This document shows, in pieces, positions 1 to 8,762 of a DNA stretch of 64,000 bases; position 1 is the first letter of the stretch; each line of letters opens with the position of its first letter. The notes under the pieces are model-generated. The model searched no databases and was not told where the DNA came from. It worked only from the letters and a program-made list of their open reading frames with translations. The stretch comes from Verrucomicrobiaceae bacterium (lineage in GTDB: Bacteria > Pseudomonadota > Gammaproteobacteria > Pseudomonadales > CAMLJR01): assembly GCA_028293825.1 (NCBI GenBank), contig JAQGNY010000005.1, positions 124,001 to 188,000 on the forward strand, read 5' to 3'. The position numbers and the translations under genes were made by a program.

Positions 1-1097
1 ACAAAGGCCAGACGCTCCGTATCGGGTTGATACAGCACTACATCGGTTTGTGTTTTTTCGCAGCGATAAGCGAGGCCTTTGAAGCTGATCGCACGCGTAA
101 TTATACGGCCGTCAACTTCCGGCAATGCGACCTGCATGGCGATGTCGCGTGGATTTAATCCCTGCGTATCGTCCTGCCAACTTTCGCGGTCGCCGCCGCT
201 TAAAATAATTTGAAATACCGGTGCATTGCCGGCGAGGGGTGCGTGCGTATTTCCATTACTTTCAGTTTCATTAATCGAGGCGACGCAGAACGCGGTGGTA
301 TTTAATACCAGTGCGACGGCGTGATCCGCACACAACTGCTGCAAGGTTTGCATGCACAGCGGATCTTTCAGCGACGTCAATGCAATCGGCAGCGGATTCA
401 GATATTGTTTTTGTAACTCGGTGCAGAGCGCATCGAATACCAGCGTATTGCCGGCCTGCAAATGCGCGCGATAAAAAATAATGGCAACGGTTGCCTGCTC
501 GGCACGCCATTCTTTTTTCCAGTCGTCGATGGTGGCGATGCCATGGGCCGGATGATAAATCGCGATATCCGGCAACGGCTTTGGCGGAAAAATTAAATCG
601 TCGCGCTGAAAAAATTGCTGACCGATAAAATTAAAAAATTGCTGCGCATTGTCGGCACCGCCTTCGCGCAGATAACGCCAAAGCTCGTGGCATTGTGCCG
701 GTGCTGCGGTGCTTTTATTGATGAGGTTGGCGTCTTCACTGCGATCGCCGGAAAACATCACCAGCGTTTTTTTATGCGCGTGTGCCAGTTGAATTAATTG
801 TTCGGTGCCGTACGGCCAATACGATTCGCCGCCGAGGTGATCGACGATAATCACACGTGCGTGTTGCAGCACTTCGTCGAGGTACATATCGATGCTGGCG
901 GCTTGGCGCAAATACAATAAGTTGCACAGGCGCACGCTGGGAAAATCAGCCGGTAATTTTGCATGCGCCGCCGCCAACAATGCGAGCGTGGTATCGGCGG
1001 CGCTGAGAATAATAATATCCGCTGGATCTTGTTCGATCCGAATCAATCCCGCCGTGTCGTCGGCGAGACCGCCCGGTCGCGTCGCCAGCAAATGCAT
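1..1097 (-). CDS. cobN: Cobaltochelatase subunit CobN (N-terminal part, runs off left edge)
   Basis: Reverse-strand reading frame open from ATG at 1097 to the window edge (MHLLATRPGGLADDTAGLIRIEQDPADIIILSAADTTLALL...GGESYWPYGTEQL...); start overlaps the cobW stop (TAATG). CobN-like N-terminus and CobW neighbour. Confidence 0.85.
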   Translation of the reverse strand, partial: MHLLATRPGGLADDTAGLIRIEQDPADIIILSAADTTLALLAAAHAKLPADFPSVRLCNLLYLRQAASIDMYLDEVLQHARVIIVDHLGGESYWPYGTEQLIQLAHAHKKTLVMFSGDRSEDANLINKSTAAPAQCHELWRYLREGGADNAQQFFNFIGQQFFQRDDLIFPPKPLPDIAIYHPAHGIATIDDWKKEWRAEQATVAIIFYRAHLQAGNTLVFDALCTELQKQYLNPLPIALTSLKDPLCMQTLQQLCADHAVALVLNTTAFCVASINETESNGNTHAPLAGNAPVFQIILSGGDRESWQDDTQGLNPRDIAMQVALPEVDGRIITRAISFKGLAYRCEKTQTDVVLYQPDTERLAF

Positions 1098-2152
1098 TAG
1101 GCGGTCTCGGTCAGCGCCGTGTGCTGCAGCGCTTTTTGTAGAACGGCTTGATCGAGCTCCTGACCGATCAGCACGATATGCGTGCTCGGTGTTTCATCGC
1201 TGCGCCAGGCGCGATCGAAATAACTGTCGAAGCGACGACCGACGCCGTGCACGACCAAACGCCGTGGTTTATCCGCCAGTGCGACAAAGCCTTTGACGCG
1301 ATAAATCGTGTGCGCTTCGACCAGCTCGCGCAGCGTTGCCAGCAATTTATCTTTATCGACCAGCGGCAGCTCGACCACGACCGAATCGAATTCGTCGTGA
1401 TCGTGATCTTCTTCCAGATCGTGATGGCTGGTGCGCAAATGAATGTTGTCTTCGGACGCGCTGTTCAGGCCGAGCAGAATATTTAAATCGATCACGCCCT
1501 GATTGGCGCTGGTGATTTTTACCGACGCCGGAATTTCCTCGCGTACTAACACTTCGACTTGGGCGCGCTGCGCGGCATCGATCAAATCGGTTTTGGTCAG
1601 TATCACCAAATCGGCGGCGGATAATTGATCGGCGAACAATTCGTGCAGCGGCGATTCGTGATCGAGGTTCGGATCGGCGCGGCGCTGTTCGTCAACCGCT
1701 TCGGGGTTTTCGGCGAATTGGCCGTCGGCGGTGGCGGGTGCATCGACCACGGTAATGACGGCATCGACGGTAAACGCGCTTTTAATTTCCGGCCAGTTGA
1801 ATGCCTGCACTAACGGTTTCGGTAAGGCGAGGCCGGACGTTTCAATCAACAGATGATCGATTTCATGGCGGCGTTCGGCCAGTTTTTGCATCACCGGGAA
1901 AAACTCTTCCTGCACGGTGCAGCACAGGCAGCCATTGGCGAGTTCGTAGAGTTTGCCTTCGGTCTCCTGTTCTTCGCAGCCGATGTCGCAGCCTTTTAAT
2001 ATTTCGCGATCGATGCCGAGTTCGCCGAATTCATTGATGATGACGGCGATGCGCAGTCCCTGGTTGTTGGCCAGAATGTGGCGCAGCAATGTGGTTTTAC
2101 CGCTGCCTAAAAAACCGGTGACGATGGTGGCGGGGATTTTTCCAGTCTTCAT
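1097..2152 (-). CDS. cobW: CobW family GTPase / metallochaperone
   Basis: 351 aa; P-loop GFLGSGKTTLLRHIL, CLCC motif (ANGCLCCTVQEEF), acidic/His segment HDLEEDHDHDEF, directly upstream of cobN. Confidence 0.93.
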   Translation of the reverse strand: MKTGKIPATIVTGFLGSGKTTLLRHILANNQGLRIAVIINEFGELGIDREILKGCDIGCEEQETEGKLYELANGCLCCTVQEEFFPVMQKLAERRHEIDHLLIETSGLALPKPLVQAFNWPEIKSAFTVDAVITVVDAPATADGQFAENPEAVDEQRRADPNLDHESPLHELFADQLSAADLVILTKTDLIDAAQRAQVEVLVREEIPASVKITSANQGVIDLNILLGLNSASEDNIHLRTSHHDLEEDHDHDEFDSVVVELPLVDKDKLLATLRELVEAHTIYRVKGFVALADKPRRLVVHGVGRRFDSYFDRAWRSDETPSTHIVLIGQELDQAVLQKALQHTALTETA

Positions 2153-2167
2153 CTATTTGTCCTCAAA

Positions 2168-2545
2168 TCACACATCCTCGAAGGGCGGCGTGCGCGCAAT
2201 AAAATGACCTTTGATTCCTTGCGGCCAAGTGCTGTAGGGCACCTGGCCGGTCTCGGATTGCTGGTATTTGCCGACGTAGTCGAGCAGTGTTGCGGCGCAT
2301 TCCGCCGTGGGTTCGAAATCGCCGATGACGTAATTAATTTTGCCGGGCGCGCGTAAATGCACGGTGCAATGGCGCGTGCACGACATCAGGCAGCGCGTTG
2401 CTGTTACTCGAATATCCTGATGCGATTCGCGCGCGAGCTGGTGCTGAATCTGTTCGAGAAAAATCGCGCCGCCATCGCGGCCGTCGTGAGTGCGGCTCGC
2501 GGTGTTGTAACGGCAGGTTTCGCATACGTATACGGTGGTGATCAT
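2168..2545 (-). CDS. DUF1636-like predicted metal-binding protein
   Basis: 125 aa with CETC...CLMSCTRHC cysteine pattern; located between cbtA and cobW. Confidence 0.75.
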   Translation of the reverse strand: MITTVYVCETCRYNTASRTHDGRDGGAIFLEQIQHQLARESHQDIRVTATRCLMSCTRHCTVHLRAPGKINYVIGDFEPTAECAATLLDYVGKYQQSETGQVPYSTWPQGIKGHFIARTPPFEDV

Positions 2546-2591
2546 GCTGAAACCCGATGACGGTCGCTATTGAATTAGCCGACCGATTTAA

Positions 2592-3374
2592 TTAGCTGGC
2601 AAACGGTTGTTGGCGGGAAAATTTTTGCGATGCCAGCGCGGAAATGGCGCCGAGCAATAACCAGAATGCCGCATTGCAAACCGTCGTCGCCACGCGGAAA
2701 TGCGTTTGCAGAGTCTCGGGCGCAAGGCTCGCTTCGGTGGCCAGGTGCGGCGCGCCGATTACATGCGGAGCCACTAATACCGCGACGCCAGCTGCGCGCA
2801 ACAGCCAGTTTTTCTGCGCGAATAACAGCCCCAGGCCAATTGCGGTGGCGATGGCGGTGCCGACCCACCATTGTTGGCGCGCGGCTAAGGCGGCGGCTTC
2901 GGTGCCGGGCAATTCCGGCGGCAGGCCGAGACCCGGTGCGGCGAAAAATACCGCAAATCCCGCCAGTCCGAATAACAGCCCCTGCCCGATACCGCGTGGG
3001 CGCTGCCACAGCGTGTAAATGCCGACCAATACCAGCGCGTAGCCAACGCCCATCACGATATTGCTGACCAGCGTGAACGAGATGCGCTGCCAGCCGTTGT
3101 CCGGCTTCCATTCGTCGGCATCGTGATGATGCTCGTGCGCATTTTCAGGCTCGTGTTCGACGTTCGCCATAACGCCGTGTTCGTCGGCGTGCTCATGGCT
3201 GTGTTCGTGTGCTTCGTCGTTATGCGTGTGCGCGACAGGCGCGGCTTCGGCGGCATCTTCGTAGGTTTCGGCTTGCAATATCAGCGGTGAAATCCACACC
3301 AGTTGCGCCACCGTTAACACGAGCGCGGCGAACAAACCGGCAATTCCCGCCGACAGCAAAGTTTCACGAAGCAT
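2592..3374 (-). CDS. cbtA: CbtA family predicted cobalt transporter subunit
   Basis: 260 aa, multiple TM segments, His-rich insertion, next to a CbtB-like ORF and a cobalamin riboswitch. Confidence 0.88.
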   Translation of the reverse strand: MLRETLLSAGIAGLFAALVLTVAQLVWISPLILQAETYEDAAEAAPVAHTHNDEAHEHSHEHADEHGVMANVEHEPENAHEHHHDADEWKPDNGWQRISFTLVSNIVMGVGYALVLVGIYTLWQRPRGIGQGLLFGLAGFAVFFAAPGLGLPPELPGTEAAALAARQQWWVGTAIATAIGLGLLFAQKNWLLRAAGVAVLVAPHVIGAPHLATEASLAPETLQTHFRVATTVCNAAFWLLLGAISALASQKFSRQQPFAS

Positions 3375-3410
3375 GTTGGGTTATCCGTATTTCAGAAATA
3401 AACAAAACAA

Positions 3411-3439
3411 AAAACCCGGCGCGCAACGGGCCGGGTTTT
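3411..3439 (-). terminator. Intrinsic terminator-like hairpin between cbtB and cbtA
   Basis: AAAACCCGGC ... GCCGGGTTTT perfect 10-bp stem; on the minus strand followed by TTTTTTGTTTTGTTT. Confidence 0.75.
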
Positions 3440-3451
3440 GAGTTCAACCAA

Positions 3452-3637
3452 TCAATGGCAGGGAAACGCGGCGCTGTGGCGGGTGTCGTGCGCAGCGTTG
3501 TGCACGGCCGGCAGCGGCGCAAAGCCGACTAAAAACAGCAGTGCCGAACCGAGCAGCATGGCGGCGCCGCCGGCTGCCAAACGGCGCGAGCCCGCTGCGG
3601 AGGTGGAAGTGGTTTGCGAAATAGTTTGAGTGGCCAT
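3452..3637 (-). CDS. cbtB: CbtB family small cobalt transporter subunit
   Basis: 61 aa from internal ATG (MATQTISQTTSTSAAGSRRLAAGGAAMLLGSALLFLVGFAPLPAVHNAAHDTRHSAAFPCH): one TM plus C-terminal His residues; upstream of cbtA. Confidence 0.85.
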   Translation of the reverse strand: MATQTISQTTSTSAAGSRRLAAGGAAMLLGSALLFLVGFAPLPAVHNAAHDTRHSAAFPCH

Positions 3638-3775
3638 GGAGTGATCTCCCGTCGCTAAAAGTGAACCGGCAAATGCCAAATCGAATTAGGCGCGGGACAA
3701 ACAATAAATAGAGAGGGTGGGCATCGACCCAACACACCAGCCCGCATCCGCCCCACGCGGATCAGTACTTTTTGT

Positions 3776-3981
3776 TCAGGCCGGTCTCCGGGCTTGCGAG
3801 CGGAAGTGTTCATTCCAGAGCACCCCGCCTTCCCGCCGAATTTCATCGCGGCAGTGGCATATGGGGTGTTCAAACTCGATTACCGTTGCGAGGGCAGCGC
3901 CGGACTAGCTGCAGAAACTGTGCTGCGGAGCGCACCGGCTTCCCGTTTCACCCCGCCGACGACTGTCGTTGGGGCACCTGA
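3776..3981 (-). ncRNA. Cobalamin riboswitch upstream of cbtB
   Basis: Minus strand contains GGTGAAACGGGAAGCCGGTGC, GCGCTGCCCTCGCAACGGTAA, CACTGCC...GGGAAGGCGGGGTG, GCAAGCCCGGAGACCGGCCTG, i.e. the conserved B12-box elements in order. Confidence 0.95.
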
Positions 3982-4150
3982 AGTGCAGCCATCATAAAGA
4001 GGCGAGCGGGGCGCGGTCAAACGACGCGATGCCGATAACGGATCGAATAACAAATCCAGCGCGACCGACTGCGCGAATTTGCCGGTTGGCAGCGCGCTGT
4101 CGAGCCGATAAATTGCAGGCTCCGCCATCCCATAAAACGAAGAGACTGCC

Positions 4151-4432
4151 ATGCCCCACGTTTTAATTATTCATGAAGTCGAAGATTATTCAGCGTGGAA
4201 AATAATTTTCGACAATGCAGCCGGCATTAGAGAAGCCGCTGGCGAGCGTTCATACCAAGTGCTGAAGTACGAAGCCGACGCCAATAAAATCGTGCACTTC
4301 TCGGTATGGACCTCGCTTGCCAATGCGAAGCAATTTTTCGAATCCGCCGAATTGATTCAAATTAGAAAAGACGCAGGCGTTAAAGCGCCTGAATTTATTT
4401 ATCTGGAGCAGCTCGAGGCGGGTGCGCTTTAA
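4151..4432 (+). CDS. Small ABM-superfamily-like / hypothetical protein (93 aa)
   Basis: Complete ORF; DYSAWKIIFDNAAGIREAAG...FSVWTSLANAKQFFES pattern typical of dimeric alpha-beta barrel small proteins. Confidence 0.6.
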   Translation: MPHVLIIHEVEDYSAWKIIFDNAAGIREAAGERSYQVLKYEADANKIVHFSVWTSLANAKQFFESAELIQIRKDAGVKAPEFIYLEQLEAGAL

Positions 4433-4488
4433 TGGTTTGAGTCGTTATCGCGCAATGCTGAATTTGTTGCCGTGGTAGGAAATATTTT

Positions 4489-4896
4489 ATGGCTGAGATT
4501 CTGATTAATATCGATGTTGGCGGTATCGACAGCGCCATTAATTTCTATACAGCGGCACTCGGTCTGCAACTCGGACGCCGCCTATTCGACGGCACCGTGG
4601 CGGAAATGCTCGGTGCTTCATCGAAAATATATTTGTTGCTGAAGAGTGCCGGCTCACTGCCCAGTGCGGAAGTAATCGAATCTAGAAATTACCACCGTCA
4701 TTGGACGCCGGTACATATCAACTTTGTCGTCGAAGATATCGACGCCGCCATTAAGCAGGCGCAAGCGGCTGGCGCAAAACTCGAAAGCGAGCCGCAGTCT
4801 TTTGCGTGGGAAAAATTGGCGACGTTGAGCGATCCCTTCGGCCACGGCCTTTGCTTGGTGCAATGGTTGGGCGCTGGTTACGATGAAATTGCGTAG
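4489..4896 (+). CDS. VOC family (glyoxalase-like) protein
   Basis: 135 aa; INIDVGGIDSAINFYTAALGLQLGRR...INFVVEDIDAAIKQAQAAGAKLE...DPFGHGLCLVQW. Confidence 0.85.
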   Translation: MAEILINIDVGGIDSAINFYTAALGLQLGRRLFDGTVAEMLGASSKIYLLLKSAGSLPSAEVIESRNYHRHWTPVHINFVVEDIDAAIKQAQAAGAKLESEPQSFAWEKLATLSDPFGHGLCLVQWLGAGYDEIA

Positions 4897-4959
4897 CGGC
4901 TACAGCATCGCTAATAAAGTTGCTGTTTAAAAGCTGCAAACTAAAAAGTGGAGCGTCGT

Positions 4960-5271
4960 ATGAGCGAATCGAAAACGTACCGCACGTTCAATGAATTTTA
5001 TTCGTTCTATTTGAGTGAGCATGCCAACACAGTTTCGCGCCGACTTCATTTTATCGGCACCAGCATCGTGGTTTTCTTAGTCGTTACCGCGTTTGTGATG
5101 CATATCTATTGGCTTATCGCTGTGGCCTTTGTGCAAGCATATGCATTCGCGTGGATCGGACATTTTTTCTTCGAGCACAATAAGCCCGCGACGTTTAACT
5201 ATCCGCTGTTCAGTTTATTGGGCGATTGGCGTATGTGGTGGGAAGTGTTAACGGGGAAAGTACGGCTTTAA
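4960..5271 (+). CDS. DUF962 / Mpo1-like membrane protein
   Basis: MSESKTYRTFNEFYSFYLSEHANTVSRRLHFIGTS...WIGHFFFEHNKPATFNYPLFSLLGDWRMWWEVLTGKV matches the DUF962 pattern. Confidence 0.88.
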   Translation: MSESKTYRTFNEFYSFYLSEHANTVSRRLHFIGTSIVVFLVVTAFVMHIYWLIAVAFVQAYAFAWIGHFFFEHNKPATFNYPLFSLLGDWRMWWEVLTGKVRL

Positions 5272-5273
5272 TT

Positions 5274-5558
5274 TTAAGACGATTTAATCGCGCGTCGAAT
5301 ATCGCGACTATTCAAATGAAATGCAGTTTTCAGATCAATTTTCTTACGTTCGATTTTTTCAGTCGCAGTACGTTGAAATAAAATTATTTCCTGTTCGAAA
5401 TACGCCAAACAATTTTCCGGCGTCGGCTCGAATCCCAGCAGCGTTCGAAACGCCCGCCGATGCACCACACATAACCCTTCATGCCCTGCCGGCCGAAACG
5501 CCAGCGATTCGATGTCCTCTCGCCAAAAGCACGCCGTTTTTTGTTCGTTGGCGCTCAT
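5274..5558 (-). CDS. Hypothetical protein in cob operon (94 aa)
   Basis: Complete ORF; start codon overlaps the cobM stop by 4 nt, suggesting translational coupling. Confidence 0.6.
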   Translation of the reverse strand: MSANEQKTACFWREDIESLAFRPAGHEGLCVVHRRAFRTLLGFEPTPENCLAYFEQEIILFQRTATEKIERKKIDLKTAFHLNSRDIRRAIKSS

Positions 5559-6289
5559 GTGTTTTTATCGAAGCGATATAATTTCGAATCCGAGAAATCA
5601 TTGGCGGTTAACACTTCGCCCACCACGATTAACGCGGTGCGCTGAAAACCTTTCGCTAACACTTTCGCTTCGATATCCGCGAGCGTGCCGAGTGCGTAAT
5701 CCTGATCGGGCCAACTGGCGCGATGCACCACGGCGACCGGGCAATCGGCGCCGTAATGCGGCAAAAGCTCTTCGACTATATTGTGCAAATGCGGAATGCC
5801 GAGATGAATCGCCATGGTCGCGCGATGGCGGGCGAGATCGTGTAATTGTTCGCCGGCCGGCATGGTGGTTTTGCTGGCGTGGCGCGTGAGAATGACTGTT
5901 TGCGAAATATCCGGCAGCGTTAGTTCAATACCAAGCAATGCAGCGCTGGCAGCGGTGGCGGTGACGCCTGGAATAATTTCGTACGGAATATTTAATACAC
6001 GCAGCCGACGAATTTGCTCGCCGATGGCGCCGTACAAGGACGGATCGCCCGAGTGCACACGCGCAACGTCTTGATTTTTTTTATGTGCGGTTTCGATCAG
6101 CGCGATAATTTCATCGAGCGTTAAATCGGCGCTGTTGACGACTATCTCGGCGGTGTTGCCTTCAAGCAACGCGACCGGGACCAGCGAGCCCGCGTACAGA
6201 ATCGTCGCACAGCTGCGAATTAAACGTTGGCCGCGCACGGTAATTAATTCCGGATCGCCCGGGCCGGCGCCAATAAAATAAACCGTCAT
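5555..6289 (-). CDS. cobM: Precorrin-4 C11-methyltransferase
   Basis: 244 aa; [22 protein letters not shown]...VVNSADLTLDEI...RVHSGDPSLYGAIGEQ...PGVTATAASAALLGIELTLPDISQTVILTR. Confidence 0.93.
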   Translation of the reverse strand: MTVYFIGAGPGDPELITVRGQRLIRSCATILYAGSLVPVALLEGNTAEIVVNSADLTLDEIIALIETAHKKNQDVARVHSGDPSLYGAIGEQIRRLRVLNIPYEIIPGVTATAASAALLGIELTLPDISQTVILTRHASKTTMPAGEQLHDLARHRATMAIHLGIPHLHNIVEELLPHYGADCPVAVVHRASWPDQDYALGTLADIEAKVLAKGFQRTALIVVGEVLTANDFSDSKLYRFDKNT

Positions 6290-6720
6290 GCCGGATCTCG
6301 CTTAACAGATAAATTAATACGCGCGACCGCGCAGGTGGCATCGGAATTTTTTAATTTATTGACGATTAATTTCGGCAGTTCGCCGCGTGTATCTGCCAAT
6401 GCCAGTGCCAACGCCAGCGCGCTGGCTTCGGCGACGCTTTGCGTGCCCGTGGTTTCCAATACATTGGCGGAAGGATCGCTGACCCGGTTGGAAAAAGTAT
6501 TTAAATGTTCCGCGGGGAAAAACGACAGCGGAATGGTCAAGCTCTGCGCCAATTCCAATAAACCGGCTTCGTCTTTTTTTGTATCGATACTAGCGAGCCC
6601 TTCGATCTGTTCGATGGTTATGCCGCATGCGCTTAACGCTTGTTGCAGCACTTTGCGCAAGGATTTTTCTGGGCAGTCGCGACGACAACCGATGCCGACA
6701 AAATAAGTGGCTGTGCTCAT
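6286..6720 (-). CDS. cobE: CobE / CbiG C-terminal domain protein
   Basis: 144 aa; YFVGIGCRRDCPEKSLRKVLQQAL...GLASIDTKKDEAGLLELAQSLTIPLSFFPAEHL, overlaps cobM and cobK by 4 nt. Confidence 0.85.
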   Translation of the reverse strand: MSTATYFVGIGCRRDCPEKSLRKVLQQALSACGITIEQIEGLASIDTKKDEAGLLELAQSLTIPLSFFPAEHLNTFSNRVSDPSANVLETTGTQSVAEASALALALALADTRGELPKLIVNKLKNSDATCAVARINLSVKRDPA

Positions 6721-7460
6721 CGTGAATCCTCGTGCAGTGCGGCAATTAATTCGTCGCTGGAATTAAATTCGCGGGTCGCGAGCGGCAGCGCCGGGCGCTT
6801 CAAAATCAATACCGGTAATTGGCGCGCGCGTGCGATTTGCAATTTCGGTTCGGTGGCAACGCTGCCGCTATTTTTACTAATTAAAATATCGAAATTATTA
6901 GTCGCGAATAAGTCGCGCTCGCCGTCGAGCGTAAATGGCCCGCGCGCGCCAATCACGGTTGCACGCGCATTGCCGGGTTCGGCGTCGAGACAGCGAATGG
7001 TCCAATGCTGGGTCGGTGGAATTTCATCGAGATGCGTCAGCGGTTCGCGGCCCAGCGTAAAAAAAGGGCGTTTAAAGTCGGCGAGCGCCGCGATAATTTC
7101 CGACCAGTTTTCAACATCGCGCCAATCGTCATCGGCTTGCGGCTGCCAATCGGCTCTGCGCAATGCCCAATACGGAGTTTGCGTTTGCTGCGCGGCGTCT
7201 GCTGCATTCGCGCTGATTTGCGCGGCATAGGGATGCGTGGCGTCGAGCAGCAATTCGATATTTCCCGCGCGGATAAATTCAGCTAATCCCACGGCGCCAC
7301 CAAAACCGCCGACGCGCACCGTGCAAGTTAAATCGTCGGGGACTTTGCCGAGTCCGGCGAGACTGTAAATATCCAATGATGTGAGCTGGCGCGCGATGCT
7401 CAATGCTTCGCGCGTGCCGCCCAACAACAAAACACGTTTGCGCCGATGGCTTTTACTCAT
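6717..7460 (-). CDS. cobK: Precorrin-6A reductase
   Basis: Internal ATG start ([26 protein letters not shown]...[18 protein letters not shown]...[14 protein letters not shown]); ORF track extends to 7502 but the internal start gives a short overlap with cbiD. Confidence 0.88.
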   Translation of the reverse strand: MSKSHRRKRVLLLGGTREALSIARQLTSLDIYSLAGLGKVPDDLTCTVRVGGFGGAVGLAEFIRAGNIELLLDATHPYAAQISANAADAAQQTQTPYWALRRADWQPQADDDWRDVENWSEIIAALADFKRPFFTLGREPLTHLDEIPPTQHWTIRCLDAEPGNARATVIGARGPFTLDGERDLFATNNFDILISKNSGSVATEPKLQIARARQLPVLILKRPALPLATREFNSSDELIAALHEDSR

Positions 7461-8628
7461 CGTGAAAGCGCCGCTTGTTGGTGGTTTCAAATGCTTCGCC
7501 AACGATATTGCCGACGCGATCGATGGCGAATACTTCGATACTCACTTCCGTCGGCACAATGCTGCGCGCGAAATTTAATGCGTGCGTACAAACGGCATTG
7601 CCGAGCGCGATATTTTCCGCGCTGGCCAATGCGAGTGCCTGCTGGCTGGTATTGGCCGCGCGTATCGCATTTTGCAATTTGTCGTGGGCGCCAAGTTGCG
7701 CCGCCCACGTTGCGAGTTGCGGCAAATCGATGCTCGAATTGCGGCTGTGCAAATCCATATTGCCGGCGGCCAGTTTGCTGATTTTGCCGAAGCCACCGCA
7801 CAGGCTGAGTTTTGTCACCGGTGCCTTGCGTAAATGTTTGAGCACGGCGCCGACGAAATCGCCCATTTCGATCAATTGCGTTTCGGTTAATTGGTAACGC
7901 GCGCGCATCGCATCTTCGCTGGCGTTGCCGGTACAGGCGGCGATATGTGAAAAACCATTGGCGCGCGCGACGTCGATGCCCTGATGGATCGATGCGATAT
8001 AGGCCGAGCATGAAAACGGTCGCACGATGCCGGTGGTGCCGAGGATCGATAATCCACCGAGAATTCCCAGCCGCGCGTTCATGGTTTTCTTCGCGAGTTC
8101 TGCGCCGTTCTCAATGCCGATGGTGACGTCGAAACCGCCGGCGTAATTAAATTGCGCGGCCAATTGCGTCAGATGCGTTGTCATCATTTGCCGTGGCACC
8201 GGATTGATTGCCGGCTCGCCGACCGGCAATGTCAAACCGGGCAATGTCACCGTGCCGACGCCGGGACCGGCAAAAAAGCGCACGCCCACATCTTTGGTTA
8301 AACGTACCCGCGCAAATACGATGGCACCGTGGGTGACATCGGGATCGTCGCCGGCATCTTTAATTGTGCCGGCTTCGGCGCCACTTTCTTCATCGCTGTC
8401 TTTACTGCTTTCTTCGCTGCTTTTTTTACTAAAAGAAAACGCGCGACAAAATTCCAAACGCATCAATACCTGCTGACCTTTCGGCAGCACGATTTCCACG
8501 GCGTCGTCGGCTACACCGCTCAGCAAAAATTTCGCCGCAGCGAGACTGGTCGCGGTGGCGCAACTGCCGGTGGTATAGCCGCTGCGCAAGGGCGCGGGCT
8601 GTTCGGGTGTTTCGTCGCGCATGGTCAT
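7453..8628 (-). CDS. cbiD: Cobalt-precorrin-5B C1-methyltransferase (CbiD)
   Basis: 391 aa; [25 protein letters not shown]...[38 protein letters not shown]. Confidence 0.93.
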   Translation of the reverse strand: MTMRDETPEQPAPLRSGYTTGSCATATSLAAAKFLLSGVADDAVEIVLPKGQQVLMRLEFCRAFSFSKKSSEESSKDSDEESGAEAGTIKDAGDDPDVTHGAIVFARVRLTKDVGVRFFAGPGVGTVTLPGLTLPVGEPAINPVPRQMMTTHLTQLAAQFNYAGGFDVTIGIENGAELAKKTMNARLGILGGLSILGTTGIVRPFSCSAYIASIHQGIDVARANGFSHIAACTGNASEDAMRARYQLTETQLIEMGDFVGAVLKHLRKAPVTKLSLCGGFGKISKLAAGNMDLHSRNSSIDLPQLATWAAQLGAHDKLQNAIRAANTSQQALALASAENIALGNAVCTHALNFARSIVPTEVSIEVFAIDRVGNIVGEAFETTNKRRFHDE

Positions 8629-8762
8629 GTCTGTTGATCGACGTCTCTCGATAATGGATGACGCGTTATCGCTGCATTGTGCCGATTTCGTACGGGCGCT
8701 GCTTACGCCTGTATTTTTTCATGACATTTCACAGCAGCGCACGGCAAGCGGCGCCCTTACGT

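Noticed and set aside
2575-3111. 178-aa minus-strand ORF overlapping cbtA in another frame
   Set aside because: Alternative-frame artefact; cbtA frame has TM and His-rich features expected of the family.
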